Source of the DNA: Rhyzopertha dominica
Lineage: Eukaryota; Arthropoda; Insecta; Coleoptera; Bostrichidae
Direction: 5' to 3'
Length of the DNA: 64,000 bases
Assembly (NCBI GenBank): GCA_025024175.1
Contig: QCXZ01000003.1
Location: forward strand, 57,182,023 to 57,246,022
Under the pieces are notes generated by a model that was given only the letters and a program-made list of their open reading frames with translations, made no database searches and was not told the DNA's origin. Of the stretch, positions 46,501-57,933 are shown one piece after another. Position numbers and translations under genes: made by a program. Numbering within the stretch: the first letter of the stretch is position 1; the number at the start of each line of letters is the position of its first letter.

Positions 46501-47130
46501 AAGAAATCGTCGCTGTCATTTATAATGGATAATTCAAATTTGAATTTCAAAAATATGTTACATTTTTCGTTATATACCAGGATTATATAAAAATAGAAAA
46601 TAATATCATAGAAATTGCATAATCTCAAATTTCCTAAGTCCTGACGAAGACTTGTATATAGTCGAATGCTTGATGTTGGAAAAAAGAGTATTCTTTAAAC
46701 TAAGCTAAGGTCGAATAAACCCTAAAATAAATATAAATATCATATATACATATACGCGTTGATATCGTGTTACCAAGATACATTTACAGGTGTTTGTAAC
46801 CCTCTACGTGTTTAATTCTTGTTACGGTGATCCTCTAACCAGCTCATGCGTTCATTCCCAATGTAACTTCACGGAGTACTTCGAATCGTGTCAAATTTCG
46901 AACCGCCACTTCCCATAAACAGTTGCAACGGATCATTTATATTCAACTGCCACACGGACCTCGTGCCTACATTATTTCAGAGAATGAATTATTCTTGAAC
47001 AGAGCGATCCCCACAGTTCCATTTGATTAGCCGGGTCGTAAAAATTCGCCCTTTAAGGGAAATGGTTTTCAATTCCAGCTGACAATTCTCCTGAGTTCCC
47101 CGCTGCCCTGCTATTCTCTGCGAACAAGGG
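43505..47130. other. No confident gene; AT microsatellite and small palindrome
   Basis: A mariner-like scrap may lie at about 44109-44160 (MLFHQDGATLNH on the plus strand, then stops), too short to call. A near-palindrome of 26 bp sits at 44747-44772. A TAATA-type microsatellite lies at 45325-45392. The part at 46840-47130 is less AT-rich and frame-free. Confidence 0.35.
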
Positions 47131-47136
47131 CAGTAA

Positions 47137-47365
47137 AACAGGCCACAAATACCAAAAAGGCCAGTGCGAGCACGTTGTAATTGGGGGATACATAATGGAT
47201 GTGTAAAGCAGGAATTTGAAAGCACGGACACATAGCGTTTTTTGGGCTACTGTTGTTTCAGCAGGACAAGAATTATAACTACAAGAAGATTGACGGCTCA
47301 ACAAGCCCATTTTAAATTCGAACTTGTACTTTAGAGATTAGATTTTCATGCTTGGCGGTGCAGCT
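47137..47365 (+). repeat. Roughly 220-bp direct repeat R3, copy 1
   Basis: Matches 50457-50668 in the same orientation. Shared text includes GCCACAAATAC, GGCCAGTGCGAGCA, GTTGTAATTGGGGGA, CAAGCCCA, GAGATTAGATT and TCATGCTTGGCG. Similarity ends sharply on both sides. No internal promoter boxes or coding frame were recognised. Confidence 0.8.
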
Positions 47366-48125
47366 AATATTACCATTCTCTCTTATTAATTTTCCTTCGC
47401 ACGTTCCAGCACATTATTTGCATGTAGTGTTTAACTTGTTTATGATCACTTTCGCACTTAATCTGCTATTTTTCTTCCTGATGAATACTTAGCAGGTTCA
47501 ACAATTCTTCAAAATGTTCCTTGCGGTGTTCTATATATGTTTTATTTTTCGTATTGCCGTTACATTTTTCCTTTAATCTGTTATATAACATTTGGGCCTA
47601 TTTTACAAACGAGTGGGAGTATGTATTTTCAACATAAATTGTAGTGTTTTGTGCAAAAATCAACATTAAGGTTGCAGGAAGCTCACATTTCGGAGCTGTG
47701 GGTTGACACGGTTTCGTATAACTTTTAAGTTATGTATCGTATTTGTGAGGTTGTGGTTAGAGTAAGCCTGTTAAATAATTGTACTATGATGGACTAAAAG
47801 ACGTTTTTAGCCTGCGGCGATGGTAAAATTCACAAACTAAGNGGAAGTAACGTTACAAAACTTCCATAGTGCAAGGGTGTAGACTGTAGAGGTTGCCACA
47901 AGCCTACTATACCAATAATTATTGTTATTTCTTACCTTTGAAAGAAAAATAAAACCACAAATTTTTGGAAAATCTTTATAAACCCATCAATTTCGTGACT
48001 GTAACGTGATCTGCAACCTTCAGTACTATCGCGCTCATTAAAGTTCAGTGATCGCCGTGCATATTGTAGTTTAACAGCAGTTACAAATAATTCAGAAATC
48101 AACGCCGCCCGCGTTGCCATGAATC
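47366..48125. other. No gene seen
   Basis: AT-rich. A frame of 62 codons at 47932-48120 on the minus strand is unremarkable. Confidence 0.4.
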
Positions 48126-48129
48126 AGTT

Positions 48130-50440
48130 ATAGAAACCCTGTATATTCCTGTTCTCTAGCTCTAAGTACTGTTTTTATTTCTTTTTCGTCGTCTTTATCT
48201 TCCTTTTGATGACTCCACCATCTTATTTATTTAACACTTTTGTTCACCCGTACTTCTTTTATATATTCAACATAACGTGTTAAACATTTCGTACAGTTCC
48301 TAATTTTTCTACGCTTTAATATATCTTTCTATGATCTTGGTATTTCCCAATTCATACCCTAGTCACTTTCCAATACGAAATAATTCCGAGCCAGCCAATT
48401 TGTTATACATCTTTGTTTCCGCATTATATACGGAATCGTGCCGGCGCTAGCGGTACGTCGCGAAAAATTAAAGAAAAAAGTAAAGAATAACTTTTCATTC
48501 GCAAATATCTAGCTCGCTATGAATGCGACGTCAATGAGAGTCTAAATAAAAACTTTCTGTCCAATTTTATTTTATCTTAATCAGCCGCCTTCGTAAAGTA
48601 GTGCAGATAAAGTCTGTAATAAATAAACATACATCAGTTTTCGAACCAGCTAGGAGATGCAAGCAACGTTTTTTACGTGGTACTTTATGATTTCCTTCGT
48701 AAATATGTTTAGCTGCTGCAGCTGTAGACGTCAATGGTAGAAATTTGACTACAGTGTTAAGTTTTGTTGATTTAACGAAACAGACATCTGTAATTATCCA
48801 ATGAATGTTCCCATGTACATTATGCGCATGGTTATACTTTGTTCGCATAATATCACAAAAACGATAGACTAAAATAGAAAAGGAATATGACCTTTCTTGT
48901 AGAGATTTTGATGAGCTAATAATTGAACTGTCTTTGACCTCTAAATCATAGGAAATGGGATATTTGCGAAAAACCTGTTTTCGTGACCTTTTCCTTGAAT
49001 ATCTCGCAACTCTACTTCCTTCTCTACTCGTATATGACCTAAACGAAAGTGTATATACTTGTGTCTAAGATAACTAGACTTTATACAGGCTTCTATAATT
49101 TCCTCTTCTTCCTCTCCTGTATTAGAATATTTGCTAGTATAGTAGAAAAATGTGTGCTACTTGCGTAATTCACTTCTTTCTGTTGTCTTTACTAATGGAA
49201 GAACATAATATATTGTGAATATTCCTCTATGCTTCTTAATTTCCTTGTAAATTTATGTATCCCACTTTGCTGAAAAAAAAACATACGTCAGGTACAATTT
49301 GTTTGTTTTTAATGCAAAAGTTTATCAGTCTTATTCCGTTCCATTATTGTTTTTGTGTTATCATTTTGTATTCTTTTTCTTACAACAACATTTTTTCACA
49401 CCATAGCATTTAAATCTCCTACAAAAATTACTAGAATACCTTCCGCGTTGTCTTCATTCATTTGCTGCTATCTACATCCTTATTCTTATTTTTAATTATA
49501 CACCATACACACTGTTTTACTCTTCCCGCATCCGTACTCCACCATCTGTGTTAGGAGATGCCTCTTCTCTATATATCTTCTCCTTCATCCTTCATTTAAA
49601 TTCCAGTAGTTCCCAAAATTTCTACGCCTGCATTTTCGAATTCTTTTACTAGTAAATTTTTTTTACTTGTTAAGTCTTGTACTATCCAATTAGCCAGTTC
49701 CCTTTATTCATTTTCCGTTATTTATTTCCATCCTGACGTTGCCAGTGTTTCTATTCTTTGTTTGCAGTCGGATTTAAATATCGCTAAGTCCAACTTATAC
49801 GTTTCCTATTTCCTCTTTTTGCCTATATTTTTCCCAGTGTTTCTTATTCTGGTTACACATACATGCAACATCATGTTCCTGTTCNTTTCCTCACCCGCGA
49901 TCCATTGGTTATTTGTTTGGGTGTCCTCCTTCAATTAGCGCATTCTCGTTCCATGCATACGTTGTTTCGTCCACAGTCGATCTCTGGTAACCTACTTTGA
50001 CTGGATGACCCCTGGCTTTTGCTTCATTTACCTCATTTCTAGTTTCTGCTTGTATGCTACATTATAGGTGGTTAAAGTCGTCATTGAAAAAACTTACCTT
50101 CAATTCATTCTTATTCTCCATTACGTCCGCAATCCTACACGCAAATTATTTAATCCGCAGATGAATCATAAACTTATGTGCGGTCATTGTTCCAACCGCA
50201 TTTTTAAATCTCCCTGCTAAATCTATCTCTTCTTTTTTTCATGTTCCTCTCGTTCAGTCGTTAGCTTTGTCATTATGCAAGTTCCTTCATACTTCCTTTC
50301 ATTACTTCTTGTTTTTTGCCAGCGCAGATGTTCTGTTTGCACTTTTATCTGTTCAGTATTTTGCTTCATACGTTCCTTGAAAGTATCGATGAATTAACTT
50401 GGACTGTACTTTTCATTCTTTCTTTGTACCATACCCAATT
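48130..50440 (-). mobile_element. Decayed LINE relic with coiled-coil ORF and endonuclease traces
   Basis: The plus strand is markedly T- and C-rich over the whole stretch, so the minus strand is A- and G-rich, like the Lys/Glu-rich coding strand of some insect non-LTR elements. From about 50440 down to 49480 the minus strand gives fragments such as LNEREEHEKKKR and GDLKMRLEQ, consistent with a decayed coiled-coil first ORF. The endonuclease trace at 49200-49460 follows. No reverse transcriptase box was recognised below 49190, so that end is lost or too decayed. Confidence 0.45.
49200..49460 (-). pseudogene. AP-type endonuclease domain trace of a non-LTR element
   Basis: On the minus strand, AEGILVIFVGDLNAMV (about 49400-49447) matches the core GDFNA motif of the exonuclease-endonuclease-phosphatase fold, where Asp and Asn bind metal and phosphate. 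About 25 residues on, in a second frame, RLINFCIKNKQIV (about 49300-49340) fits the LxxFCxxNxLxIxN segment that follows this motif in LINE endonucleases. Then comes SGIHKFTRK, matching the usual YTW region, with the Trp lost. Stops separate the pieces. Such domains nick target DNA for reverse transcription of the element. Confidence 0.55.
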
Positions 50441-50456
50441 TCAAGCTGTTGTCAGA

Positions 50457-50668
50457 CAAGCCACAAATACTAAAACGGCCAGTGCGAGCAGGTTGTAATT
50501 GGGGGACAAATAATGAATGTGTACAGCACGAATATATAAAGCTTTTTGCACCACTGCTGTTTCAACGAAACAGGAATTATGACTAAACGAATGCCAACGG
50601 CTAAACAAGCCCACTTTGATTTGAAACATGCAGGTTAGAGATTAGATTGTCATGCTTGGCGAGGCGTA
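50457..50668 (+). repeat. Roughly 220-bp direct repeat R3, copy 2
   Basis: Same orientation as 47137-47365. It sits immediately at the upstream end of the minus-strand LINE relic, so it could be part of that element's 5' region or an independent short element. Copy 1 has no LINE sequence beside it. Confidence 0.8.
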
Positions 50669-50669
50669 T

Positions 50670-53600
50670 AAGTTAGCCGTATATACAACAATTTACATTG
50701 TGTTATCCATCCATCCCAGTTGAAAATAGACTCATTTACGTCCTTTTTGTGTGCATTCACCGAACTCATCTGTGCTCATTAAAATGTACCTACCCAATAA
50801 TTTTATACGCGGTTTAGGTATTCTGCGATGTAACATATGACAATGTAGACAGATAATTTTGCTCTGTGTTGAATGACCATTGAACATGGTTGTTGAATAG
50901 CTCGTAATCAAAATTGGAATGATATAATGTGATATTTTACAACCCTAGTTATGAAGTCTGTTGAAATTCAATATATTGTTTTGTGTTCAAAAGCAGCATC
51001 TGGTTGTGCTGCANATTATTATTTAGCCAACTGCAGCGAGTACANCTATTGTTGCTGTCTGTGGCATTATGTGTTAAAAAGTATTAGTCAGTACATTATT
51101 CAATTGACCACAGGTGCAGTTATCGATTTGAACAGTTTGAATATAAATGATGGCATCAGAAGGTCGACAGGTCGAGGTAATCGACAACACATAACGAAGT
51201 GTCTTTTTACGAGCTCGTATTTATTTCCAGTAGCTAAAGTGGGATTGTACATATAAATTGAATTCTTCAAGGCATTTCTTTTATACAGAGTGTCGATAGA
51301 GTAACGCATAAACTTCAAAATTAGGGTTATTTGCAAAAAAAATCGAAGAAAAGGTGAAGTAGGCAACTTAGATTTATTTTGACAGAATTGAAACAGGGCA
51401 GTCTGTTACGGTGACGTGGATATGTAGTCATCAAATGTTTTTTATTTATGTAGTAGTATGTGTATATTTGTATCAATCGAGTGATTATTGTTAAAGGATT
51501 CAACCTTTATGTTATATGGCGTAAAAGAGCAGAAAATGAGCATAAGCAGAAGAAGTGGTTCAACATGTGCATAGATATGGCAGTTCACATCTAAAAATAC
51601 GTCAAGTTAGTTTGGTCTTCACATTCAATTAATTAACAAGGTTTAGAATTAGCAAGAAAACATTTCACACGCCTAAATGTTCAAATTAGGAACTTGCATA
51701 AAAAATTATTGTCTTAAAAATAGGGAAAAGAAATACAATTTCAGCGATGTTTCATGTAAGGTGATTGGTTGTTAAATAACTTCACAAATTGAAATTAAAC
51801 CAAAGGCCATTAATCCTGAGGCGCAAACGGCTGCGGTGAGACAGTGACGTCACGCTACGGTAATGCACTATACAACAGAGCGCATATTTGCTGCTGCCAG
51901 ACGCGTACTGTTCTATTTGACGTACCTACTTTATGCAGCGAGGGACCTTGGTGGGCGGGGTCTCGTTACCGTTGCGTGACGCAATTTTGTATTCAGCCAA
52001 TCACGGTACGTTTGAACTCGCGCTTAACCGCTAANTTTTATTATATTTGGAGCTGTCTTCCTTAATTTAATGTTAACTACTAACAATGGTCAAAGTTATC
52101 AACACTCAGTACGAAATGAAATGACAGAAGATAGTTCACATCTCTTGCAGTTAACTATGAATAAATCTACGAAAATTCGNTTCCATGGAAATGCGTTTCT
52201 AGATAGGCGAAAAAACCAAGCATAAATAAAAAGCTTTTTTTATTAACTTTATATATACATTTAACTAATCAAGTGTGATATCAATATGCACTAGTGCATT
52301 CGTAAATCAATAATCCTGAAGATTTTTCAGCAAATACTAAAAAGAAGCATATCTATGCATTTTACCTGACTTATTCCTCTGCGACCTGATGGTGCTCCAA
52401 ATACGAGCAGCGTATTTCTAGGCGCCATGTGCAGGAAAAGATCCTTTAAGCAATTTCAGTCTACAACTTTTGGAAGCGAAAAGAGCGTGTCACACTGCGC
52501 TTTAGAAAGGGATATATTGAAAAAGCAGGCATGGAGAAGGGGAGATAAATTAAAATTGGGTACGATGTTAAATTTAATAAAGTGGCACGTTTGGAAACCC
52601 TTTGTGATCGCTTCATATGGAAGGAAGATGTTTGACTCTATAGAAGTGACATGTTACGTGTACATACATACGTTTGAGCATGAGTAAGTTAAAAATAAAA
52701 CTTAGCGTTTGTTGAAGTAGCGCTTTTCATGCCAATATCCTACATTATGTTATTAACCGAAAACGTAAGATAGTAATACCGTTGCATATCACTTACAAAG
52801 TTATTTATCATCCTAATATGTATTTCTTCGATTAACAACATATTCGGTTAGCTGCTGAGTTGGTTATACGTACTGGCAACAAATATGTGCCTTGATTAGA
52901 AATGTCCGCATTAGCATTTGCAAGATGTGTTTCGGTTGCTAATTGATTCACTACTGGCTTATATTAAAGGTAACTCTTATCTTATGAGTAAACAACATTT
53001 CTATCTTTTATTGAGTAGCTTAAGAACAAGTTGATTATTTGAATGTGCTTTGTTTCATGTGTTTAGTAGATAATTCTCAGGATCGTTACGACATGACAGA
53101 CATTTTCAAAGAGTATCAAAACTATACTGAGCTCAGATGTGCAGAATTTTATAGACATTCCTGATTTTTACAGGGGCTGTAAAATTTAGTTGTAAAAATA
53201 TGGCCTGTGCCTGGAGGTTNACTTTATAATTTTTTTTCTGTCCCTAACGTGAATTGGATTTTTTTATTAACACATCTGGTTCAGAGCAATACATTCTTCA
53301 TAATATCTTTTTCCATTCTAAAAAGCTTTTCTTAAAAAATCAACAAGTAGGTTTCGGCCAGGATTGGAGACAGGTGAGCCCTAGGGCAGTCTATTGTCGT
53401 AAAATATTAAAAAAAAGTAATGTAATTTTGATATGCGACTATTTCCACAATAATTAAGCTCATTCTGTGTTTGGTATGAAGAAATTATTTATAGGTATTA
53501 TTTTTAAGAATTGCTAATAACTCATTTTGGGGGATAGAAGTAAAAAAATCAGTGACATCAAAGGGCCTAAGAAGAGCGCTATTTGGTATTGATATATCTT

Positions 53601-54383
53601 TTACCATGTTTGTGAAAGCTACTTAAATTACCAACCATTACATTAAAGGTAATTATTGTTTAGATCAAGCAAACTACTATGCATTTCTAACATTTTTTTA
53701 AAGCGAGCACATGCAGTAGAAAAATATTTGACAAATACGCAAGACGTCAGTGAGGGGAACACAGCTGATTTGATACCCAGCGGCGTGCCTATAAGCATTC
53801 GCTATCACTTCTTTTTTTTCCAGGGGCGTCTGCACTAGTATCTTTGTCCATTAAAAAATTGGCAAAACATATACCGCCACTCCACCACTGAATCATGTCA
53901 ATTCGCAAACAGCATTACCCTGGCAATAAAACGTGCAAAGATCTCTACCAATCGGGTTTGTTCAGTCCGCACAGAGATACGCCTTTTGTGGGATGTTGCC
54001 GGTTTAACGGAAGCCGATAGCATCTTCGGAAAATTGTTTAGCTATTATAATATTACGTAGTAAAAAATATGACTATGTAAAATAGAAGTAACAATTACGT
54101 TTAAATGCTGTTTGTGATTTTCAAATTAAAATTACCTTCATATCTAGCGCTATTGATTTTATATTGTTAAACTTAGCATTCCCTTGGCTGGTAGAGATCA
54201 ATTTACCACTCTGTAAAAATTAAGGGCTAGATCAAAGTGACTGTTAGGTTGAAGCGATCGCCAGAGTTGTCTGATAAAATATAAAAAAATTATTTCTAAG
54301 GTGCAGACCTATTTACAAACAAAAAATTAACTATTCGACAATTGCAATCGAACACCAATATTACGACTTCAATTCTGTGTTTT
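50670..54383. other. No gene seen apart from a promoter-like spot
   Basis: AT-rich with short frames. A TACAGAGTGTCGATAG string near 51285 resembles a mariner terminus without a partner. CAGGGGCGTCTGCAC at about 53821 resembles a hAT terminus without a partner. The block at 51840-52030 is described separately. Confidence 0.4.
51840..52030. promoter_or_regulatory. CpG-rich promoter-like module: CRE, GC box, CCAAT
   Basis: Within 200 bp there is a perfect CRE palindrome TGACGTCA (51845-51852), a GC box GGGCGGGG (51953-51960) and GCCAATCA (51996-52003). An imperfect inverted repeat, GTCACGCTACGGTAA at 51849-51863 and TTACCGTTGCGTGAC at 51966-51980, differs at one position. The block is isolated in AT-rich DNA. 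It could be a promoter or a small inverted-repeat element. No transcript can be assigned. Confidence 0.3.
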
Positions 54384-54391
54384 ATGTTTAT

Positions 54392-55280
54392 CAGTGGCGG
54401 CTAGTAGGGATAGGCAAGGTAGGCACCGCCTACCTTGCAATTTCAATCAACAGTGCCATAAAAATAAATAATCATTAGCTAGAAATTTATAATTTTTAAT
54501 GCAATTTGTTTTTATACCAGTGTTTATTTAATATTTCATCTCAAGCTTACCCATACCGCTCAAAAATTACGAACCGCGTTATTACGGCGAACGTTAAATT
54601 GGGAATAGGCGACACAACCTGACCAACTGAAATTCATTTGTATTTGTGTTCACATCCTTCAGAATCTGCACCGTTAACGACCGCAGTTGACGGTTAACGT
54701 AGTAAAGTCTTCGCGCATATAGATGCGTCTCGGGCGGAATGATCGGTCGCCTACGACAAACTTTGTATGGACTCGGGCTATTCGCATTGCGAAAGAGGGC
54801 GATAGAGGTTTTAAATGACACCGGTAGCTGGCAGCAACTTGCATGTGTAAGATTTTTGCATTTTTATCGTCTTATTCAAAATGAAACATCATAATAATCA
54901 TGCAATAGGAAGACGTGACATAGGAATATGTTATATAAACTTTCAATATGCTCTGAACAGTTACTACACGGATAAGAAGAGGTGCTCTATTATTTAAATT
55001 AAGTACTGTTTCACAAGTTTCGTACTTATTTAGCGTTTTTGAGCTTATTATAGTTCTAGTTTTGCTAAATTTTTTGTTTAACATTCGATTTGGACCAAAT
55101 TAAGGTCGCTGAGAGCAGAAAGCGAATAAATGTGCGGTGGTATACGAATAAAAATAAATCATTGGCATAACCATTAAAATACACATATTCCAAGATCGAA
55201 GACAATAATTATAATTGCTTATACTATATACGAGTATAAGGTGTCGCCTACCCTACTTGGAAGTTCACGAGCCGCCACTG
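54392..55280. mobile_element. Small non-autonomous hAT element
   Basis: Termini CAGTGGCGGCTAGTAG and, on the other strand, CAGTGGCGGCTCGTGA form a hAT-type inverted repeat. Further inside, TAGGCAAGGTAGGCACCGCCTACC and the inverse of GGTGTCGCCTACCCTAC also correspond. Flanking octamers ATGTTTAT (54384-54391) and GCGTTTAT (55281-55288) agree at 6 of 8 positions, as for an aged target duplication. The internal minus-strand frame at 54594-54821 (75 codons) is not recognised. The left terminus resembles the odd internal terminus at about 14655. Confidence 0.8.
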
Positions 55281-55288
55281 GCGTTTAT

Positions 55289-56155
55289 CAGTGAAAACTC
55301 GCATTTTCTTTAAGGGATAATTAAAAAGAAGGAAAATGTACACATTTTTTACTTTTATAAAGTGAGAGAAAAGCATAGCAGTGCAATCTACAGGAATCAC
55401 CGCAAACAAAAACCACGAACTAGATCTGCCACTTAGATCTAGATCCTTCGGTTACCAATTGAAGAAAACTTTCAAAGCATTAATAGACGACAAGTAAATA
55501 GATGTCGGATGAAGTCCAATGGAAGTTTTTTATTAAATGAGCCCTCTGATGTCATCCAGCAAAACCAACCTGATAATTAGAGCACTTAATTGTTCTGACT
55601 GAGTCAGTGAACACCACTGCAGTAAAATTTACACTGTATAAGACGTGTGAGTGCGTGAAAACATCTCAATTTCGAACAGATAATCTCGATTGGACCGTTA
55701 AAATTTTAGTGGCACGGACGTCGTATTTCGCAGCTTAACGAATGAGTAATGTTATCGAGGCTTATCGCGAATGGTGGTGGTTGTTCGACGGCTTAAACAC
55801 AAATGAGTGATCCGAGTTCGCAAAACTGCTTCTAAATCAAACCGTGGACGAGATTACAGAATTATGGGTGAATATTTTCCGCCGCCACCTGCGTCTCCTA
55901 TCGCTTTTCCATTTAACTAATGTGTAGGCAANAGNGTGTTAGCGTGAATAATAGGTGCTCACTTTGAGATTTATTGCACACCGAAAAATCCCATGTTTCT
56001 TATTTTATTGTCCGCACAGCAATATTTGGAATTTATCACGTGTCTGCAATAGTTCATCTTGTTTCAGGCTGCTTTGAATATTTATGCCTTTACACGCGTA
56101 TGTTTTATACATCCAAGGATTTTTACTCTTCTTATATTGTGTATAAAGATAATCT
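55289..56155. other. No gene seen
   Basis: AT-rich with two N bases near 55932-55935. No motif recognised. Confidence 0.4.
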
Positions 56156-56394
56156 ATTGAGACCAGGAGCGCCGGCTTTTAGAAAACCCCGTGGGTGCTC
56201 ATGCTAACATAATCGTGAAAATCGTATCTATGAATCCGTCCAATAGAACTCAATAGGTACACATGTAATAGGATAGAAATATGTATGATATAAATAAAAA
56301 GATAGGTACATAAGGGGGAAAAAAGAAATAAGTACAAAAATGCCACATTTGTTCTAGTGCCTTTNTTGGTACCANCATTATTAAGACNTCAACA

Positions 56395-57760
56395 AACTTT
56401 TTTATGAATAGAAATGTGTTCAACGTCTATGATAAATATACAAAATTCACAGAACGAGAGGTAGAATGTGGAGTACCCTTTGTGGACAGTCTGAAAATTC
56501 GTACGAAAAAATGATAAAATAATATCGAATTGGTACCGAAAACCAACTTCTTCGGGAAGGTATATAAACTACTTGTCAGATCATTCGACACAAATTAAAA
56601 TAAACTTTGTAAAACAGATGAAACATACAATTATTAAAATATCGCATTCACAAATTATTGAGAAAAATTTAAAAATTTACTAATACACATTCATACGCGA
56701 AAACGTTGATACTTAAAATTTTGTATTCTACTGCTGATTTATTAACACTTTATGTAACGTCCTCGTGTTATTTACTTTATTTTATTTTATTTCATTTCCT
56801 TTAATAGTATAGTGGGAAGAGAACTCTTTATTTTGTTGCTACGTTAGACCTCTTCTAACGCAAAAACGTTGCTTTTTGTTATAATTTTTTTGCATATATA
56901 TTGGGACAATGGGTGACCATAAGCTTTGCTGGTGCCGCGCACGCCGGACGCATATAAAACAGGAGTGCCCGTATCGTTCGCAAATCGTCGTTTTTCGCTC
57001 ACACTTACATTGAAGAAGTTTCGCCGCCACACCCCTGGGCCAGGAAGACCAAGCAGAGAAAGTAGGCCACACATTGCGAGTAATTTTTTTCTCAAGTTAC
57101 ATTCGGGTTTTCATTAGTGGCGCTTTTCGCCCACTTTGCACATTCGCGCGTTAACACTTTATGTTACACAAACACAGCTAACGGTGAATAACGGTGGTAT
57201 TGCAGGGTGATGTGGGGCGGAGGGTAAATCATAATCCTATGATTGACAATAACCTACAAACAGTAGAACATAGAAGGTATGGATCCCTACCAAACATTAC
57301 TGGATTGACAACAAAATTGATTAAAAATGAAAACATAAAAATTGCAATTAAGAACAAAAAGAATGGCTCAGACCTACTCACAACACTAAAATCGAAAATA
57401 CCTGCAAAATATCAAGCAAATGTTATATATTGTTTGGAATGTGAGAATTATGAAGGTAAGTACATAGGACAGACATCGTAATTGATGGTAATAGACTGGC
57501 TCTCCACAAAGTGATATAACTAAACAAAGGGATATATGCTTACTTACAGAACACATAATAATCAGCAGTGGATATCATATTAACTGGGATAATGTCAAAA
57601 TTTTGGATAAAGAAAGTAATACAAACAAGAGATTAATACTTTAAATGGTTCACATAAATCAAAATTCCAATAAAATAAATAAAAAATCAGATGCTCAAAA
57701 ACTGAGCAACATTTACGCTTACTTGCTTTCACAAGAAATTCTAAAATAAGGCTGGGTGGG
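56395..57760 (+). pseudogene. Penelope-like element relic: reverse transcriptase end and GIY-YIG
   Basis: Penelope-like elements encode a reverse transcriptase joined to a GIY-YIG endonuclease. On the plus strand FNVYDKYTKFTEREV and CGVPFVDSLKIR are followed, after a stop and frameshift, by KIISNWYRKPTSSGRYINYL (about 56535-56590), the conserved end of the Penelope reverse transcriptase. After an insertion at 56759-57150 the linker resumes as GSLPNITGLTTKLIK and KIPAKYQANVIYCLEC. The endonuclease signature KYIGQT follows at about 57455-57475. It continues in other frames as NRLALHK, then NWDNVKILDKESNTNKRL and KLSNIYAYLL to about 57735. Stops and frameshifts make it inactive, and the 5' half of the element is missing. 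Confidence 0.85.
56759..57150 (-). mobile_element. Retroposon-like 392-bp insert within Penelope sequence
   Basis: Flanked by a 17-bp direct repeat, TTAACACTTTATGTAAC at 56742-56758 and TTAACACTTTATGTTAC at 57151-57167, with one mismatch. Read on the minus strand the insert ends with an A-rich tail of (AAAAT)n type just before the repeat and has AATAAA upstream of it, as expected for a target-primed retroposition. The body is GC-richer than its surroundings. Minus-strand frames of 77-83 codons are present but not recognised. I found no pol III boxes that I trust, so its source is unknown. Confidence 0.6.
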
Positions 57761-57933
57761 TTTGAGTAATCTGGCAGGACTGTAGACGCTCTAACTTGAT
57801 AAATTTGACGAACGAGTTCGTTTTTATATCTGTGATAAGTCAATCTGAATTTATGGCACAAGTGTTGATGTCTATTTGGTCGTGGGTGCTGGAGCACCCG
57901 AGCACCCATGGAGTCGGCGCCCCTGATTGAGAC

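Larger units (their letters stand above)
56164..57925. mobile_element. hAT-like unit carrying Penelope sequence, perfect 8-bp target duplication
   Basis: The left terminus CAGGAGCGCCGGC and right terminus, on the other strand, CAGGGGCGCCGAC match at 11 of 13 positions and are followed inside by CCGTGGGTGCTC and CATGGGTGCTC. The flanks carry an exact octamer ATTGAGAC at 56156-56163 and 57926-57933. No hAT transposase was seen inside. Most of the interior from 56395 to about 57760 is Penelope-like, so the hAT is either a non-autonomous element that received a Penelope insertion or one whose borders captured it. Confidence 0.8.

Noticed and set aside
47200..47340. Possible tRNA-like B box (GTTCGAATT on the minus strand) in repeat R3
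   Set aside because: No A box at suitable spacing and no cloverleaf, so a tRNA or SINE call is not supported.
51285..51310. Mariner-like terminus TACAGAGTGTCGATAG
   Set aside because: No partner terminus or transposase was found within a few kilobases.
53818..53845. hAT-like terminus CAGGGGCGTCTGCAC
   Set aside because: No inverse partner and no 8-bp duplication found nearby.
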